NCBI GenBank assembly: GCA_951828235.1
Contig: OX639965.1
Location: 3,050,443-3,114,442, forward strand
DNA: 64,000 bases
DNA from: an uncultured Gammaproteobacteria bacterium
GTDB lineage: Bacteria; Pseudomonadota; Gammaproteobacteria; Steroidobacterales; Foliamicaceae
Direction: 5' to 3'
Shown here: piece after piece, positions 1-8,037 of the stretch
Numbering within the stretch: the stretch's first letter is position 1
Layout of the letters: every line of letters starts with the position of its first letter
The notes under the pieces: generated by a model
The model's input: the letters and a program-made list of their open reading frames with translations, nothing else
Database searches by the model: none
What the model was told of the DNA's origin: nothing
Program-made: the position numbers and the translations under genes

Positions 1-344
1 AGACCAATTTCAATCTGACTACACGCACGCATGTGTTCGACGTATCGGACCTTGATTCGCCGGACCACCTCTATGCTCATGACCTGGGCACGCAGGCGAC
101 GGATCACAACCTCTACGTGCAGGGAAATCGCGTGTTCGAAGCCAACTACGCCTCCGGTTTGCGAGTTCTCGAATTCGGCGACCTGGCGACGAGAGACATC
201 AGGGAGATTGCATTTTTCGACACCCTTCCAAGCGGTAATGCGCGAAGCCTGCAGGGAGCCTGGAGCGTGTACCCGTATCTGCCCTCCGGAACGCTGATTG
301 TCAGCGATATTCGGAACGGGTTGTTTGTTCTCTCGATGCAGTGA
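1..344 (+). CDS. C-terminal part of an LVIVD / choice-of-anchor-B type beta-propeller protein (partial)
   Basis: The frame is open at the window edge (codons in phase with base 3) and ends with TGA at 342-344, so about 113 residues are present. Short strand-turn motifs of the LVIVD kind are visible: VFDVSDLDSP, LRVLEFGDL and SDIRNGLFVLS. In the family such repeats build propeller-like, usually secreted or surface proteins of unknown role. The protein ends 52 bases before the methyltransferase gene on the same strand, so cotranscription is possible. The assignment rests on motif style only; the N-terminus and any signal peptide lie outside the window. Confidence 0.6.
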   Translation, partial: TNFNLTTRTHVFDVSDLDSPDHLYAHDLGTQATDHNLYVQGNRVFEANYASGLRVLEFGDLATRDIREIAFFDTLPSGNARSLQGAWSVYPYLPSGTLIVSDIRNGLFVLSMQ

Positions 345-396
345 CTACCACCGACTTCGCGCTAAACTAGAGACGGGGTTCCGGAGGCATCCAATC

Positions 397-1479
397 ATGA
401 TCCACATCAATCAAAGAGGTCGGGCCGGCCTGCAGTTTCTCGGGTCGTTGCAACATTACTCTTCCAGCCACATTCGCGACGTTGCGCGCGAGCAGTTCGC
501 CGCCAGCGAGAAGGGGCGGAAGCTTCTCGAGGCCGAGGTCGAACCGGAGCCGCGCGCCCAGTTGAAGCGTGCGCGGGAAGCCCGCAAGGCGGCGCTGGAA
601 TGTCCGGCGTATCAGCACGAAAGACTGTATCAGCGCTACGTAGCCGAAGAGAATTTCGTGCGGGCCATTCCCGCGGTGGAGGAAAAGCGCGAGGAATGCA
701 TAGAGGTATTGAGCCGCGAGCCCGAATACCAGGGCGGTTCGCTGGAACTCGACGACAGCGTTCCGATACCCAGGTACTACGAGGGCGTGGAGTGGCACCT
801 CGAACCCGGAGGGTGGGACGGATACGACCTGGCCACACCGATGTTCATGGCCGGCGTGGCCCCGCATGTGTTCTCCCGCGGCGGCTATGCGGCCGTGGAA
901 GTGGACCAGGACATCCGCCGGCAGCGCGTGGACGTGGTAAGCCTGCTGCCGAAAGACCATTACGAACGCATCTACGAGCCCGGATGCGGCGGGTTGGGAG
1001 CGCTGGCAGCCTGCGCCAGGGTATATCCCGACGCCGAACTGACCGGCAGCGACATCTCGACGTCGCTGCTCAAGGGCGGGCACAAGGCCGCGCGCAACAT
1101 GAGAATACCCATTCACCTGAAACAGCGCGACGCACGCGACACAGGCGAGCCGGACGAGTCGTACGATGCCGTGCTCATGTACGCCCTGCTGCACGAAATG
1201 CCGGTGAAGGTGAGCATCGACACCATCCGCGAGGCCTACCGGATCCTCAAGCCCGGCGGCGACATCGTGATCAACGACCCGCCACCGTTCTGCCGGGTCG
1301 ACGCGTTTCAGGCCGCGATCCTGGACTGGGAGAGCGAGTACCGCGGCGAACCCTTCTTCAGCGCCGCCTGCTCAATGGACTGGTCCACGGTGCTCGAAGA
1401 GGTCGGCTTCAAGGTGCTTGAGGCGCGCGCCCTGGATTCACGGGGCTATCCCTGGGTCAACGTGGCGACCAAGCCTTGA
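397..1479 (+). CDS. Class I SAM-dependent methyltransferase with long N-terminal extension (module A)
   Basis: A 360-residue protein. The Rossmann methyltransferase core starts near residue 188: motif I YEPGCGGLG (193-201), an acidic residue after strand 2 in GSDIS (D219), LLHEMP (264-269) and LKPGGD (284-289). The first ~185 residues are a mostly helical, charged extension with a conserved PGGWDGY segment (138-143). The ATG at 397 was chosen because upstream codons of the frame overlap the previous gene. Paralogues with the same layout lie at 33887-34948 and 39660-40724. A small helical protein gene begins 17 bases downstream. Substrate unknown; a small-molecule acceptor is an inference. Confidence 0.85.
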   Translation: MIHINQRGRAGLQFLGSLQHYSSSHIRDVAREQFAASEKGRKLLEAEVEPEPRAQLKRAREARKAALECPAYQHERLYQRYVAEENFVRAIPAVEEKREECIEVLSREPEYQGGSLELDDSVPIPRYYEGVEWHLEPGGWDGYDLATPMFMAGVAPHVFSRGGYAAVEVDQDIRRQRVDVVSLLPKDHYERIYEPGCGGLGALAACARVYPDAELTGSDISTSLLKGGHKAARNMRIPIHLKQRDARDTGEPDESYDAVLMYALLHEMPVKVSIDTIREAYRILKPGGDIVINDPPPFCRVDAFQAAILDWESEYRGEPFFSAACSMDWSTVLEEVGFKVLEARALDSRGYPWVNVATKP

Positions 1480-1495
1480 GCGCTTCGCTTCCGGC

Positions 1496-1792
1496 ATGAC
1501 TAAGCCACCGGTCCGCCCGCTTACCGGCGACGGGAACCTGGATCGCCTGCTGCGCATGAATACGGAGCTTCTGTCGGAGCTCTGGATCCTGCGCGACCGG
1601 GTGATGGTCCTTGAGAAAATCCTGGCGGAGAAAGGGCTGTTGGACGCCAATGCGATAGATGATTACGCGCCTTCGCAGGAATTCGGCGAGGTTCTGCAGG
1701 ACGAGCGCGACCAGCTGGTGCGGCGCGTGGCCGGCGCACCCTGGACCGAAGAATTTACCTGGCAGTCACTCGTCGAGCGGCGCGGCCGGTAG
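1496..1792 (+). CDS. Small helical partner protein of the methyltransferase (module A)
   Basis: A 98-residue, mostly helical, charged protein of no family I recognise. The central part has the pattern ELWILRDRVMVLEKIL, then a KGLLDANAIDDY turn, then a second helix ending DQLVRRVAGA. The same arrangement (EL-x4-DR-x3-LE-x2-L-x3-G, then an acidic helix) occurs in the proteins at 34945-35235 and 40767-41099, each next to a related methyltransferase. The ATG at 1496 follows the methyltransferase stop by 16 bases. The 3' end overlaps the convergent RND pump gene by 27 bases. A partner, regulatory or substrate-binding role is an inference from the repeated pairing. Confidence 0.7.
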   Translation: MTKPPVRPLTGDGNLDRLLRMNTELLSELWILRDRVMVLEKILAEKGLLDANAIDDYAPSQEFGEVLQDERDQLVRRVAGAPWTEEFTWQSLVERRGR

Positions 1793-4700
1793 TTTTCGGC
1801 CTACCCAGGCGTAGTACACGGCGGGAATCACGAGCAGCGCAAGCACCGTCGTCGAAACCATGCCGCCCAGCATGGGCAGCGCGATGCGCCGCATAACGTC
1901 CGAGCCGAGGCCGCTGGTCAGGAATATCGGCATCAGGCCAACGAGCACGGTAATCACGGTCATCAGGATGGGCCGCAGCCGCAGTGCAGCGCCCACGCCG
2001 ATGGACAGCATGATCGCCTCCCTGTTTGCGGGCTTGTACTCTCGCAGGTGGTTGTCCATGTACATCACCATGACCACGGCGGTTTCAGCCGCAACTCCAC
2101 CGAGCGCAATAAACCCCACTGCCACGGCTACGGACAGGTTGTAACCGGCAATCCAGACCGCCCACAACCCCCCGATCAGGGCGAACGGCAGCGACAGCAT
2201 GATGATGGCGGTCCGATCCAGACGCCCGAAGTGCAGCATCAGCAAGAGGAATATCAGCGTGATGGCCGAGGGGATGGCGATCCTCAGGCGTTGCCCTGCC
2301 GCCTCGATCTGTTCGTACTGACCGGACCACTCGATCGCATAGCCGGGCGGGAGCCTCACGGCACTGTCTACAACGCGCCGGGCCTCCACCACGTATCCTC
2401 CCAGGTCCCGCCCCTCGATGTCCACAAAGACCCAGCCGGTAAGACGAGCGTTCTCGGAGCGGATCATGGGTGGCCCCTCGGTATACGACACGGCTGCGAG
2501 TTCACCCAGCGGAATATGCGCCCCCGTGGGCGTCGGGACCAGGATGTTCTCGAGATCGTCGCTGGTCTCCCGAAATGCCCGTTCGTAGCGCAGCATGATG
2601 TCGTAGCGTTCGCGTCCTTCAACGCTCTCGGCGAGCTTCATGCCTCCAAGGGCGGTCTGGATTACCGATTGGAATACACCCATGTCGATATTCCGGCGTG
2701 CCAGCTCGGAGCGATTCGGCAGGATTTCCAGATAATTGCCGCCCAGCACCCGGTCGGCAAGCGCCGCGCGGGTCCCGGGGACCCTGCTGACGGCCGATTC
2801 CACCTCGCGGGCGATACGCTCCAGCTCGCCGAGATTGTCACCCGTGATCTTGACACCGACAGGTGTTCGAACCCCGGTCGAAACCATGTCCATGCGTATA
2901 TTGATCGGGTAGCCCCAGGAATTGACCAGGCCCGGCATCTGCAGCCGCCCGTTCAGGTCGTCGATGAGTTTTTCCGGAGTCATATCGTCCCGCCATTCCG
3001 ATTCCGGTTTCAGCCGAATCCAGGTCTCGATCATCGTCAGCGGCGCAGGGTCGGTCGCAGTGTCCGCCCGGCCAGCCTTGCCGAAGACGCTCTCAACCTC
3101 CGGCACGGCCACGATCACCCGGTTGGTCTGGCCCAGGACCTCGCGGATTTTGGTGGAGGACACGCCGGGCAGCGTGGTCGGCATATAGAGCAACTCGCCT
3201 TCGTACAAGGGCGGCATGAATTCCGAACCCAGGCGGGAGAGCGGGATCACCGCGCTTCCGATCAACACTACGGCCGCCGTCACCGTGACCCACTTGAACC
3301 GCAAGGCCGCGCGCAGGCAGGGTGCGTAAAGTCGCGCGGCGAACTCGCTGACCGGGTTTCGCACCCGCAGACGCCCTTTGAGAAGCAGAAGGATCAGCAC
3401 CGGCACCAGCGTGACGGAGAGTAAGGCCGCGAAGCCCATCGCATAGGTCTTGGTGTAGGCAAGCGGGGCGAACAGGCGGTGACTCTCACCGGTCAATGCG
3501 AACACCGGGAGAAAGGAAACAGTGATGATGAGCAGCGAGAAAAAAACGCCGGGTCCGACTTCCCGCACCGCCCGGATGACGGCTCGCCGGCGGGCTTCGC
3601 GATCCGCCCCGGCGCCCAGGTCCGCCAGCCTCCGGTTCGCGTTCTCCACCATTACGATGGACGCATCCACCATAGTCCCGATAGCGATCGCGATACCGCC
3701 CAGCGACATGATGTTGGCCGTAATGCCCTGCGCGGACATGACCACGAATGCCCCGAGCACGCCCAGAGGCAGCGTGATCAGCGCTACGAAGGCGGAACGT
3801 ATATGCAGCAGGAAGATGAAGATCACCAGCGCCACCGCGATCCCTTCTTCAATCAGCTTGCGATTGAGATACGAGACCGCCCCTTCGATGAGTGGCGCGC
3901 GGTCATAGGTCGTGACAATGCGGACCCCATCGGGCAGCCCGCGCTGCAACTCCGCAAGTTTCGCCTTTACGCGGCGAATCACGTCCAGCGCGTTTTCGCC
4001 GTCGCGCATTACGACGATGCCGGCCACGGTTTCGCCCGTGCCGTTGAGGTCCACGATGCCGCGCCGCAACGCCGGGCCCTCCACGATCCGGGACACGTCG
4101 GCGAGGGTCACGGGCGTGCCGTCTTCCGCGTACACCACTACCTGTTCCAGATCGTGTCGGTTCCCCACGTAACCGGATGACCGGATCACGAACTCGCTTT
4201 CGCCCTGCTCCAGTACGCGCCCGCCCACCTCGCTTGACGCGGCTCCTACCGCCTCGGAAATGCGCCGGATCGACACGTCATACGCGCGCAGCTTGTTGGG
4301 ATCGATGAGCACCTGGTACTCGCGCACGAAACCGCCCACGGATGCAACCTCCGCCACTCCGTCGACGCCGGCCAGTTCGAAACGAAGGAACCAGTCCTGC
4401 AGCGAGCGCAATTGGGCGAGGTCCGTGCGTCCGGTCTCGTCCACCAGGGCGTACTGGTATACCCAGCCCACCCCGGTCGCGTCCGGACCGATCTGCGGCG
4501 TTGCGCCTTCGGGCAATTCCGCGCTCAGGCGTGAAAGGGCCTCGACGACCCGAGAGCGCGCCCAATACAGGTCCACGTTGTCTTCGAAAATAACGTAGAC
4601 AAAGCTGGTGCCGAACATGGACGAGCCCCGCACGTCCTTGGTCTTCGGCAGGCCAAGCAGGTTCGCAGAGAGCGGATAGGTCACCAGGTCCTCCACGATC

Positions 4701-4927
4701 TGGGGCGATTGACCGGGGAATTCCGTGCGGATGATGACCTGGGTGTCGGTCAGGTCCGGGATGGCGTCCAGCGGCGTCCTTTCCAGCGCAAGCCAGCCGG
4801 CCAACATGAGCCCGGCAGCCAACGTCAGAACAATGATTGGATTGCCCGCCGACCAGGCAATCAGCCGGGCAATCGCCGAAGTCGACGGGTCCCGGCCGGC
4901 CAGTGGGTCCATTGAAGCCTCTGCCAT
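1766..4927 (-). CDS. cusA: Copper/silver efflux RND pump, CusA type
   Basis: A 1053-residue HME-RND inner-membrane pump, the usual length for CusA/CzcA. An N-terminal membrane helix precedes the LERTPLDAIPDLTDTQV segment typical of the family, and the TM4 proton-relay motif GTMVDASIVMVEN is present. Three methionines that bind Cu(I)/Ag(I) in E. coli CusA have counterparts in LLYMPTT, LTMIET and RMDMVST, so monovalent copper or silver is the likely substrate rather than Zn/Co/Ni. The gene starts 2 bases after the adaptor gene's stop and is last in a four-gene operon. It should assemble with the adaptor and the TolC-like channel to export periplasmic or cytosolic metal. Confidence 0.95.
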   Translation of the reverse strand: MAEASMDPLAGRDPSTSAIARLIAWSAGNPIIVLTLAAGLMLAGWLALERTPLDAIPDLTDTQVIIRTEFPGQSPQIVEDLVTYPLSANLLGLPKTKDVRGSSMFGTSFVYVIFEDNVDLYWARSRVVEALSRLSAELPEGATPQIGPDATGVGWVYQYALVDETGRTDLAQLRSLQDWFLRFELAGVDGVAEVASVGGFVREYQVLIDPNKLRAYDVSIRRISEAVGAASSEVGGRVLEQGESEFVIRSSGYVGNRHDLEQVVVYAEDGTPVTLADVSRIVEGPALRRGIVDLNGTGETVAGIVVMRDGENALDVIRRVKAKLAELQRGLPDGVRIVTTYDRAPLIEGAVSYLNRKLIEEGIAVALVIFIFLLHIRSAFVALITLPLGVLGAFVVMSAQGITANIMSLGGIAIAIGTMVDASIVMVENANRRLADLGAGADREARRRAVIRAVREVGPGVFFSLLIITVSFLPVFALTGESHRLFAPLAYTKTYAMGFAALLSVTLVPVLILLLLKGRLRVRNPVSEFAARLYAPCLRAALRFKWVTVTAAVVLIGSAVIPLSRLGSEFMPPLYEGELLYMPTTLPGVSSTKIREVLGQTNRVIVAVPEVESVFGKAGRADTATDPAPLTMIETWIRLKPESEWRDDMTPEKLIDDLNGRLQMPGLVNSWGYPINIRMDMVSTGVRTPVGVKITGDNLGELERIAREVESAVSRVPGTRAALADRVLGGNYLEILPNRSELARRNIDMGVFQSVIQTALGGMKLAESVEGRERYDIMLRYERAFRETSDDLENILVPTPTGAHIPLGELAAVSYTEGPPMIRSENARLTGWVFVDIEGRDLGGYVVEARRVVDSAVRLPPGYAIEWSGQYEQIEAAGQRLRIAIPSAITLIFLLLMLHFGRLDRTAIIMLSLPFALIGGLWAVWIAGYNLSVAVAVGFIALGGVAAETAVVMVMYMDNHLREYKPANREAIMLSIGVGAALRLRPILMTVITVLVGLMPIFLTSGLGSDVMRRIALPMLGGMVSTTVLALLVIPAVYYAWVGRKLPAAPLDE

Positions 4928-4929
4928 GG

Positions 4930-6264
4930 CTAGTGCCTGTGCATCGAATGCTGGTCGTTTTCGTCGCCCGGCCGCGATTCGAGCTTCGCCAGCCCCTCGC
5001 GCAGGTTGGACTCGGAGTCGAGCATGAACTGCCCACTCACGACGACGCTCTCGCCCCTTTCCAGGCCCTCGAGGATTTCTGTCCGTTGGCCGTCCGAAAC
5101 GCCCGTCCTGACCGACCGGCCGGCAAATCTGCCGTCACCCAGCGACACGATCACGTGCTGCCCACGGCTGTCCCGCAGGAGCGCCTCGGACGGGACAAAC
5201 AGGTGCGCTTCGCCCGAGTCCAGGCGGAACTGAATGTCGGCATAGGCGCCGGGGCGCAGCACGCCGTTGGGATTGTCCACTTCGATGCGTACGTCGGCGG
5301 TGCGGGTCATTGGGTCGATCGTCGGATAGACATAGTCCACCGTTCCCTCGTTCGGCGCCCCGGGCGCACTCGGAAACTGAAGGGCAACTCGCTGCCCGGA
5401 CTCGACCAGGGCGAGGTCGGCCTCGGCAATCGAGGCAATTATCCAGACTCTTGCGTACGACTGAAGGCGCATGATCGCAGTCCCCGGTTTGATGTAATCA
5501 CCCTCCCGAACGGAAAGGGCTGCTACCGTCCCCGAGGCTTCCGCGTACACAGGTACTTGCTCGATCACTTCGCGGTTCTCGACAAGCTGATCGATTGCGC
5601 TGGTCTGCAGGCCGTCGGATATCAACCGCTGACGACCCGAGTCGATGCGCTCACGGCGGCCTGTTTCCAGCGCGGCCAGAAAATCCTTCTGAGAGGCAAT
5701 CAATGCCGGGCTGTAGACGCGGTACAGCAGTTCGCCACGCACAACCTCGTCGCCCTCTGCGCGAACCGCCAGATCTTCGATCCAGCCTTCGAGGCGGGAA
5801 ACCGAAACGGCTTCGAGCCGTTCGTTGCTTTCGACATTTCCGAATGCGCGCACCGTCTGTTCAAAAAAGGCGGTATCCACTCGGGCGGTTCGCACGCCCA
5901 TGGTCTGGATCATCTCCGGCGCAACTTCCACCGCCGGCTTTGCGCCTCTTGCGCCGGGCAACCCATTCGAGACGGGCACCAGGTCCATCCCGCAAATGGG
6001 GCAAGGGACATCGGGATTCTGCGACACGAATTGCGGATGCATCGGACAGGTGAAATTGTGCTCCACCCCTGTTTCGACCCCGGCTTGTTCCGCCAAAGGC
6101 TCCGTGCCGGCGTTGTTTCCACCGCAGGCCGCAATTGCGAAGGCGGCCAACAGAGAAAGGATGAAATACCGATTACGGCGCCGGTAGGGAAGGCGTCCCG
6201 CCCTCCACGAAGACGGGACGCCTTCGTTTCCGGGGGGTTTATGCAAGATTGTGAAACGATTCAT
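4930..6264 (-). CDS. cusB: Efflux RND periplasmic adaptor with heavy-metal-binding domain, CusB type
   Basis: A 444-residue membrane fusion protein. A hydrophobic segment (about 33-46) ends in the lipobox-like AIAAC at Cys47, suggesting a lipoprotein. A short metal-binding domain follows, with FTCPMHP (71-77) and PCPICGMDL (88-95), as in many CusB-like adaptors. Barrel-sandwich and beta-barrel domains come after. The ATG at 6264 overlaps the TolC-like gene's stop as ATGA. The first 30 residues are odd for a signal region: they are encoded across a 12-bp palindrome (6189-6225) that looks inserted, and no other ATG lies between it and the hydrophobic segment. Role: bridges pump and outer-membrane channel and may load metal into the pump. 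Confidence 0.92.
   Translation of the reverse strand: MNRFTILHKPPGNEGVPSSWRAGRLPYRRRNRYFILSLLAAFAIAACGGNNAGTEPLAEQAGVETGVEHNFTCPMHPQFVSQNPDVPCPICGMDLVPVSNGLPGARGAKPAVEVAPEMIQTMGVRTARVDTAFFEQTVRAFGNVESNERLEAVSVSRLEGWIEDLAVRAEGDEVVRGELLYRVYSPALIASQKDFLAALETGRRERIDSGRQRLISDGLQTSAIDQLVENREVIEQVPVYAEASGTVAALSVREGDYIKPGTAIMRLQSYARVWIIASIAEADLALVESGQRVALQFPSAPGAPNEGTVDYVYPTIDPMTRTADVRIEVDNPNGVLRPGAYADIQFRLDSGEAHLFVPSEALLRDSRGQHVIVSLGDGRFAGRSVRTGVSDGQRTEILEGLERGESVVVSGQFMLDSESNLREGLAKLESRPGDENDQHSMHRH
6189..6225. repeat. Palindromic repeat inside the 5' end of cusB
   Basis: Perfect 12-base arms at 6189-6200 (GAAGGCGTCCCG) and 6214-6225 (CGGGACGCCTTC) flank a 13-base loop. The core at 6192-6206 is the reverse complement of GGAGGGCGGGACGCC, found exactly at 58112-58126 and with one change at 43728-43742. 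It encodes residues around EGVPSSWRAGRLP of CusB, upstream of the hydrophobic lipoprotein segment. It looks like a dispersed element inserted in frame, but inclusion in the translated protein is not proven. Confidence 0.6.
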
Positions 6265-7493
6265 GACGTCACCAGTAAGGAGTTGAGTTGCGCTACGGCG
6301 CGGTCCCGCCGCGCCTGTTCGTCGGCTATCCGGGCCATGAGGATCAACTCGGCCAATCGGCCGTCGATGACCGGCGAGTAGTCCCCTATTCCCGACTCGT
6401 ACCGGGTCCGTTGCGCCTGGACCTGCTCACGGATGGCTGAGATCTTCTGCCTGAGCGCCGCCACGGCCGCCTCCGCGGCCCGCCGCGTCGCGTCCAGGGC
6501 CGAGTACTGCGCCGCGGCGCCTCTCGCGGCAGCCATATGGCGGTTACTGGCGCTTTCCCGCTCAGCCTGTGCCGCGCGCAAGGCTGGGGCCTGAGAACGG
6601 CTGCCCCACAACGGAATGCTGAACGTTACGGCGGCCGAAACCCAGTCATCTCCCGGAAATCGCATATCCGAGCCGCCCGAATCACGTTGCTGCCAGGTCA
6701 GCTGCAGTCCCCAATCCGGTTTCCATGCGGCCCGCGCCTCGGATACGCCTGCATCGGCCACGGTTATGCCCTCCCGGGCTACCTGCACCGCGTGAAAGGC
6801 ATCCGCATTTCCGGACCAGGCCTTCGGATTCAGTTGCGGCGGAGGAACGTCACCGGTTTCGCCGACGAGGTTCCGAAGATGCGCATCGACCTCTGCTTTC
6901 TCTCCTTCCAGATCGGCCAGTGAACGGTCGACATCCGACCGCTGCAGGTCAATCTCGGCAAGGCGGAACAGGACCGGCCGGCCCGCGGCAATCTCGCCCT
7001 GCACGATGTGCTCCAGTTCGCCGTAAAGAGAGTCCTGTCGTCTCAATAAAGAAACCTGCTCGGCGATACGGCGCCTTTCGACCAATGCAACGATCAGTTC
7101 CGCGCGCATCCGCGCAAACTGCAGGGCTTCCGCTGTGTCATTGCGTGCGGCACGGCGCTGCGCGCGCTCCGAGCGGGCCTCACGTTCGGACCCGTTGGGA
7201 ATCTGCTGGCTTATGCCAAGCGCCTTGTTGGTAGGCAGGTAAGCGCGGAATGAAGGGTCAAGCAACGGAAAGTTGTTGACGCCCAGGGAAACCACAGGGT
7301 CAGGCCACGCCAACGCGGCAACGGCGTCTTCACGATAGGCCTGCGTCTGAAGGCGGAGTGCCTCCAATGCCGGATGGTCCTTCAGGCGTGCCTCAAGCTC
7401 CTGGAAACTCTGCGCGAACAGCGGCGGAGCGCCCAGCGCAAATCCGAGCGTGCAGGCAAGAATTGGGAATAGTTTTCGACTCTTTCTAGCCAT
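6261..7493 (-). CDS. cusC: TolC-family outer-membrane channel of the copper efflux system
   Basis: A 410-residue outer membrane efflux protein. An N-terminal signal peptide (basic MARKSRK, then a hydrophobic stretch ending PPLFAQS) is followed by long alpha-helical hairpins rich in Ala, Glu and Arg, as expected for the periplasmic tunnel. Two strand-rich segments (VSLGVNNFP and VSAAVTFSIPLWG) fit the outer-membrane barrel. It is shorter than E. coli CusC and closer to the CzcC-like branch. A good ribosome binding site (GGGAG) precedes the ATG at 7493. It overlaps cusB by 4 bases and follows the Cys-rich gene by 79 bases. Confidence 0.88.
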   Translation of the reverse strand: MARKSRKLFPILACTLGFALGAPPLFAQSFQELEARLKDHPALEALRLQTQAYREDAVAALAWPDPVVSLGVNNFPLLDPSFRAYLPTNKALGISQQIPNGSEREARSERAQRRAARNDTAEALQFARMRAELIVALVERRRIAEQVSLLRRQDSLYGELEHIVQGEIAAGRPVLFRLAEIDLQRSDVDRSLADLEGEKAEVDAHLRNLVGETGDVPPPQLNPKAWSGNADAFHAVQVAREGITVADAGVSEARAAWKPDWGLQLTWQQRDSGGSDMRFPGDDWVSAAVTFSIPLWGSRSQAPALRAAQAERESASNRHMAAARGAAAQYSALDATRRAAEAAVAALRQKISAIREQVQAQRTRYESGIGDYSPVIDGRLAELILMARIADEQARRDRAVAQLNSLLVTS

Positions 7494-7531
7494 CTTGATC
7501 TCCCTTTGAGGGAAATGAGCGAGTACGGAAG

Positions 7532-7555
7532 CGCACCGGGCATTTGCCCGGTGCG
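7532..7555. promoter_or_regulatory. Stem-loop in the gap between the Cys-rich gene and cusC
   Basis: Perfect 10-base arms CGCACCGGGC (7532-7541) and GCCCGGTGCG (7546-7555) with a 4-base loop. An adjacent 17-base near-palindrome, GCGAGCGA-T-TCGCTCGC, overlaps one end (7553-7569). On the transcribed (minus) strand there is no T-run, so it is not a standard intrinsic terminator. It could be an mRNA-processing or stability element that sets cusCBA levels relative to the first gene. Function is an inference. Confidence 0.45.
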
Positions 7556-7572
7556 AGCGATTCGCTCGCTGG

Positions 7573-7974
7573 CTAGATCAGGAGTCGTTGCTTGAGAAGA
7601 ACTGGAGTTTGCGCGGACCTTGGAACGGTGGGCGGCGGACCGATAATCCGCACGCTTTGCGGGCGAACCGATACGACGGAATGGTTTGCAATCGCCGGCG
7701 GCAGTTTGAATCCCGGCTGGTTCTTGGACACAATCGCCTTGGCAACGCTCCCCGACGGCGCCGACTCCAATTCGGCGCACTCGGAGCAATCCGGCGGACA
7801 GCCGTGCCGTTCATCGACTTGCCCATAGTCCGGACAGTCCTCGCATAAGGGAACTTCGGTGACCGGCTCTTGCGCGAGGGCCATCGGATCGAGCAGGCAA
7901 CAGCAGGCAATGGCCTGCTGCACCCCAAACAGGGCAGCTGACAGAACCAGCAATTTATGCGCAATTCCCTTCAT
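7573..7974 (-). CDS. Small secreted Cys-rich protein heading the copper efflux operon
   Basis: A 133-residue protein with a plausible signal peptide (MKGIAHKLLVLSAALFG... ending near AIA). The mature part begins with CCCLLDP and has further Cys clusters: CEDCPDYG and CPPDCSECAE. I do not recognise a family. The ATG at 7974 places the signal peptide at the very start; an upstream in-frame start would add a basic leader. It is first in the operon with cusCBA. The clustered cysteines suggest periplasmic Cu(I) or Ag(I) binding, or sensing, upstream of the pump; this is inferred from position and composition. The Cys-free C-terminal third has no visible motif. Confidence 0.65.
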   Translation of the reverse strand: MKGIAHKLLVLSAALFGVQQAIACCCLLDPMALAQEPVTEVPLCEDCPDYGQVDERHGCPPDCSECAELESAPSGSVAKAIVSKNQPGFKLPPAIANHSVVSVRPQSVRIIGPPPTVPRSAQTPVLLKQRLLI

Positions 7975-8037
7975 CAGGATTCCAAGTATACGCTTTCGGC
8001 GTTCTTTCCATTTGATGCGCAATCCGGCATTCGGGTT

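Noticed and set aside
2048..6381. Long open frames (458 and 514 codons) antisense to cusA and cusB
   Set aside because: Same GC-driven antisense effect; the RND pump and adaptor motifs on the minus strand are unambiguous.
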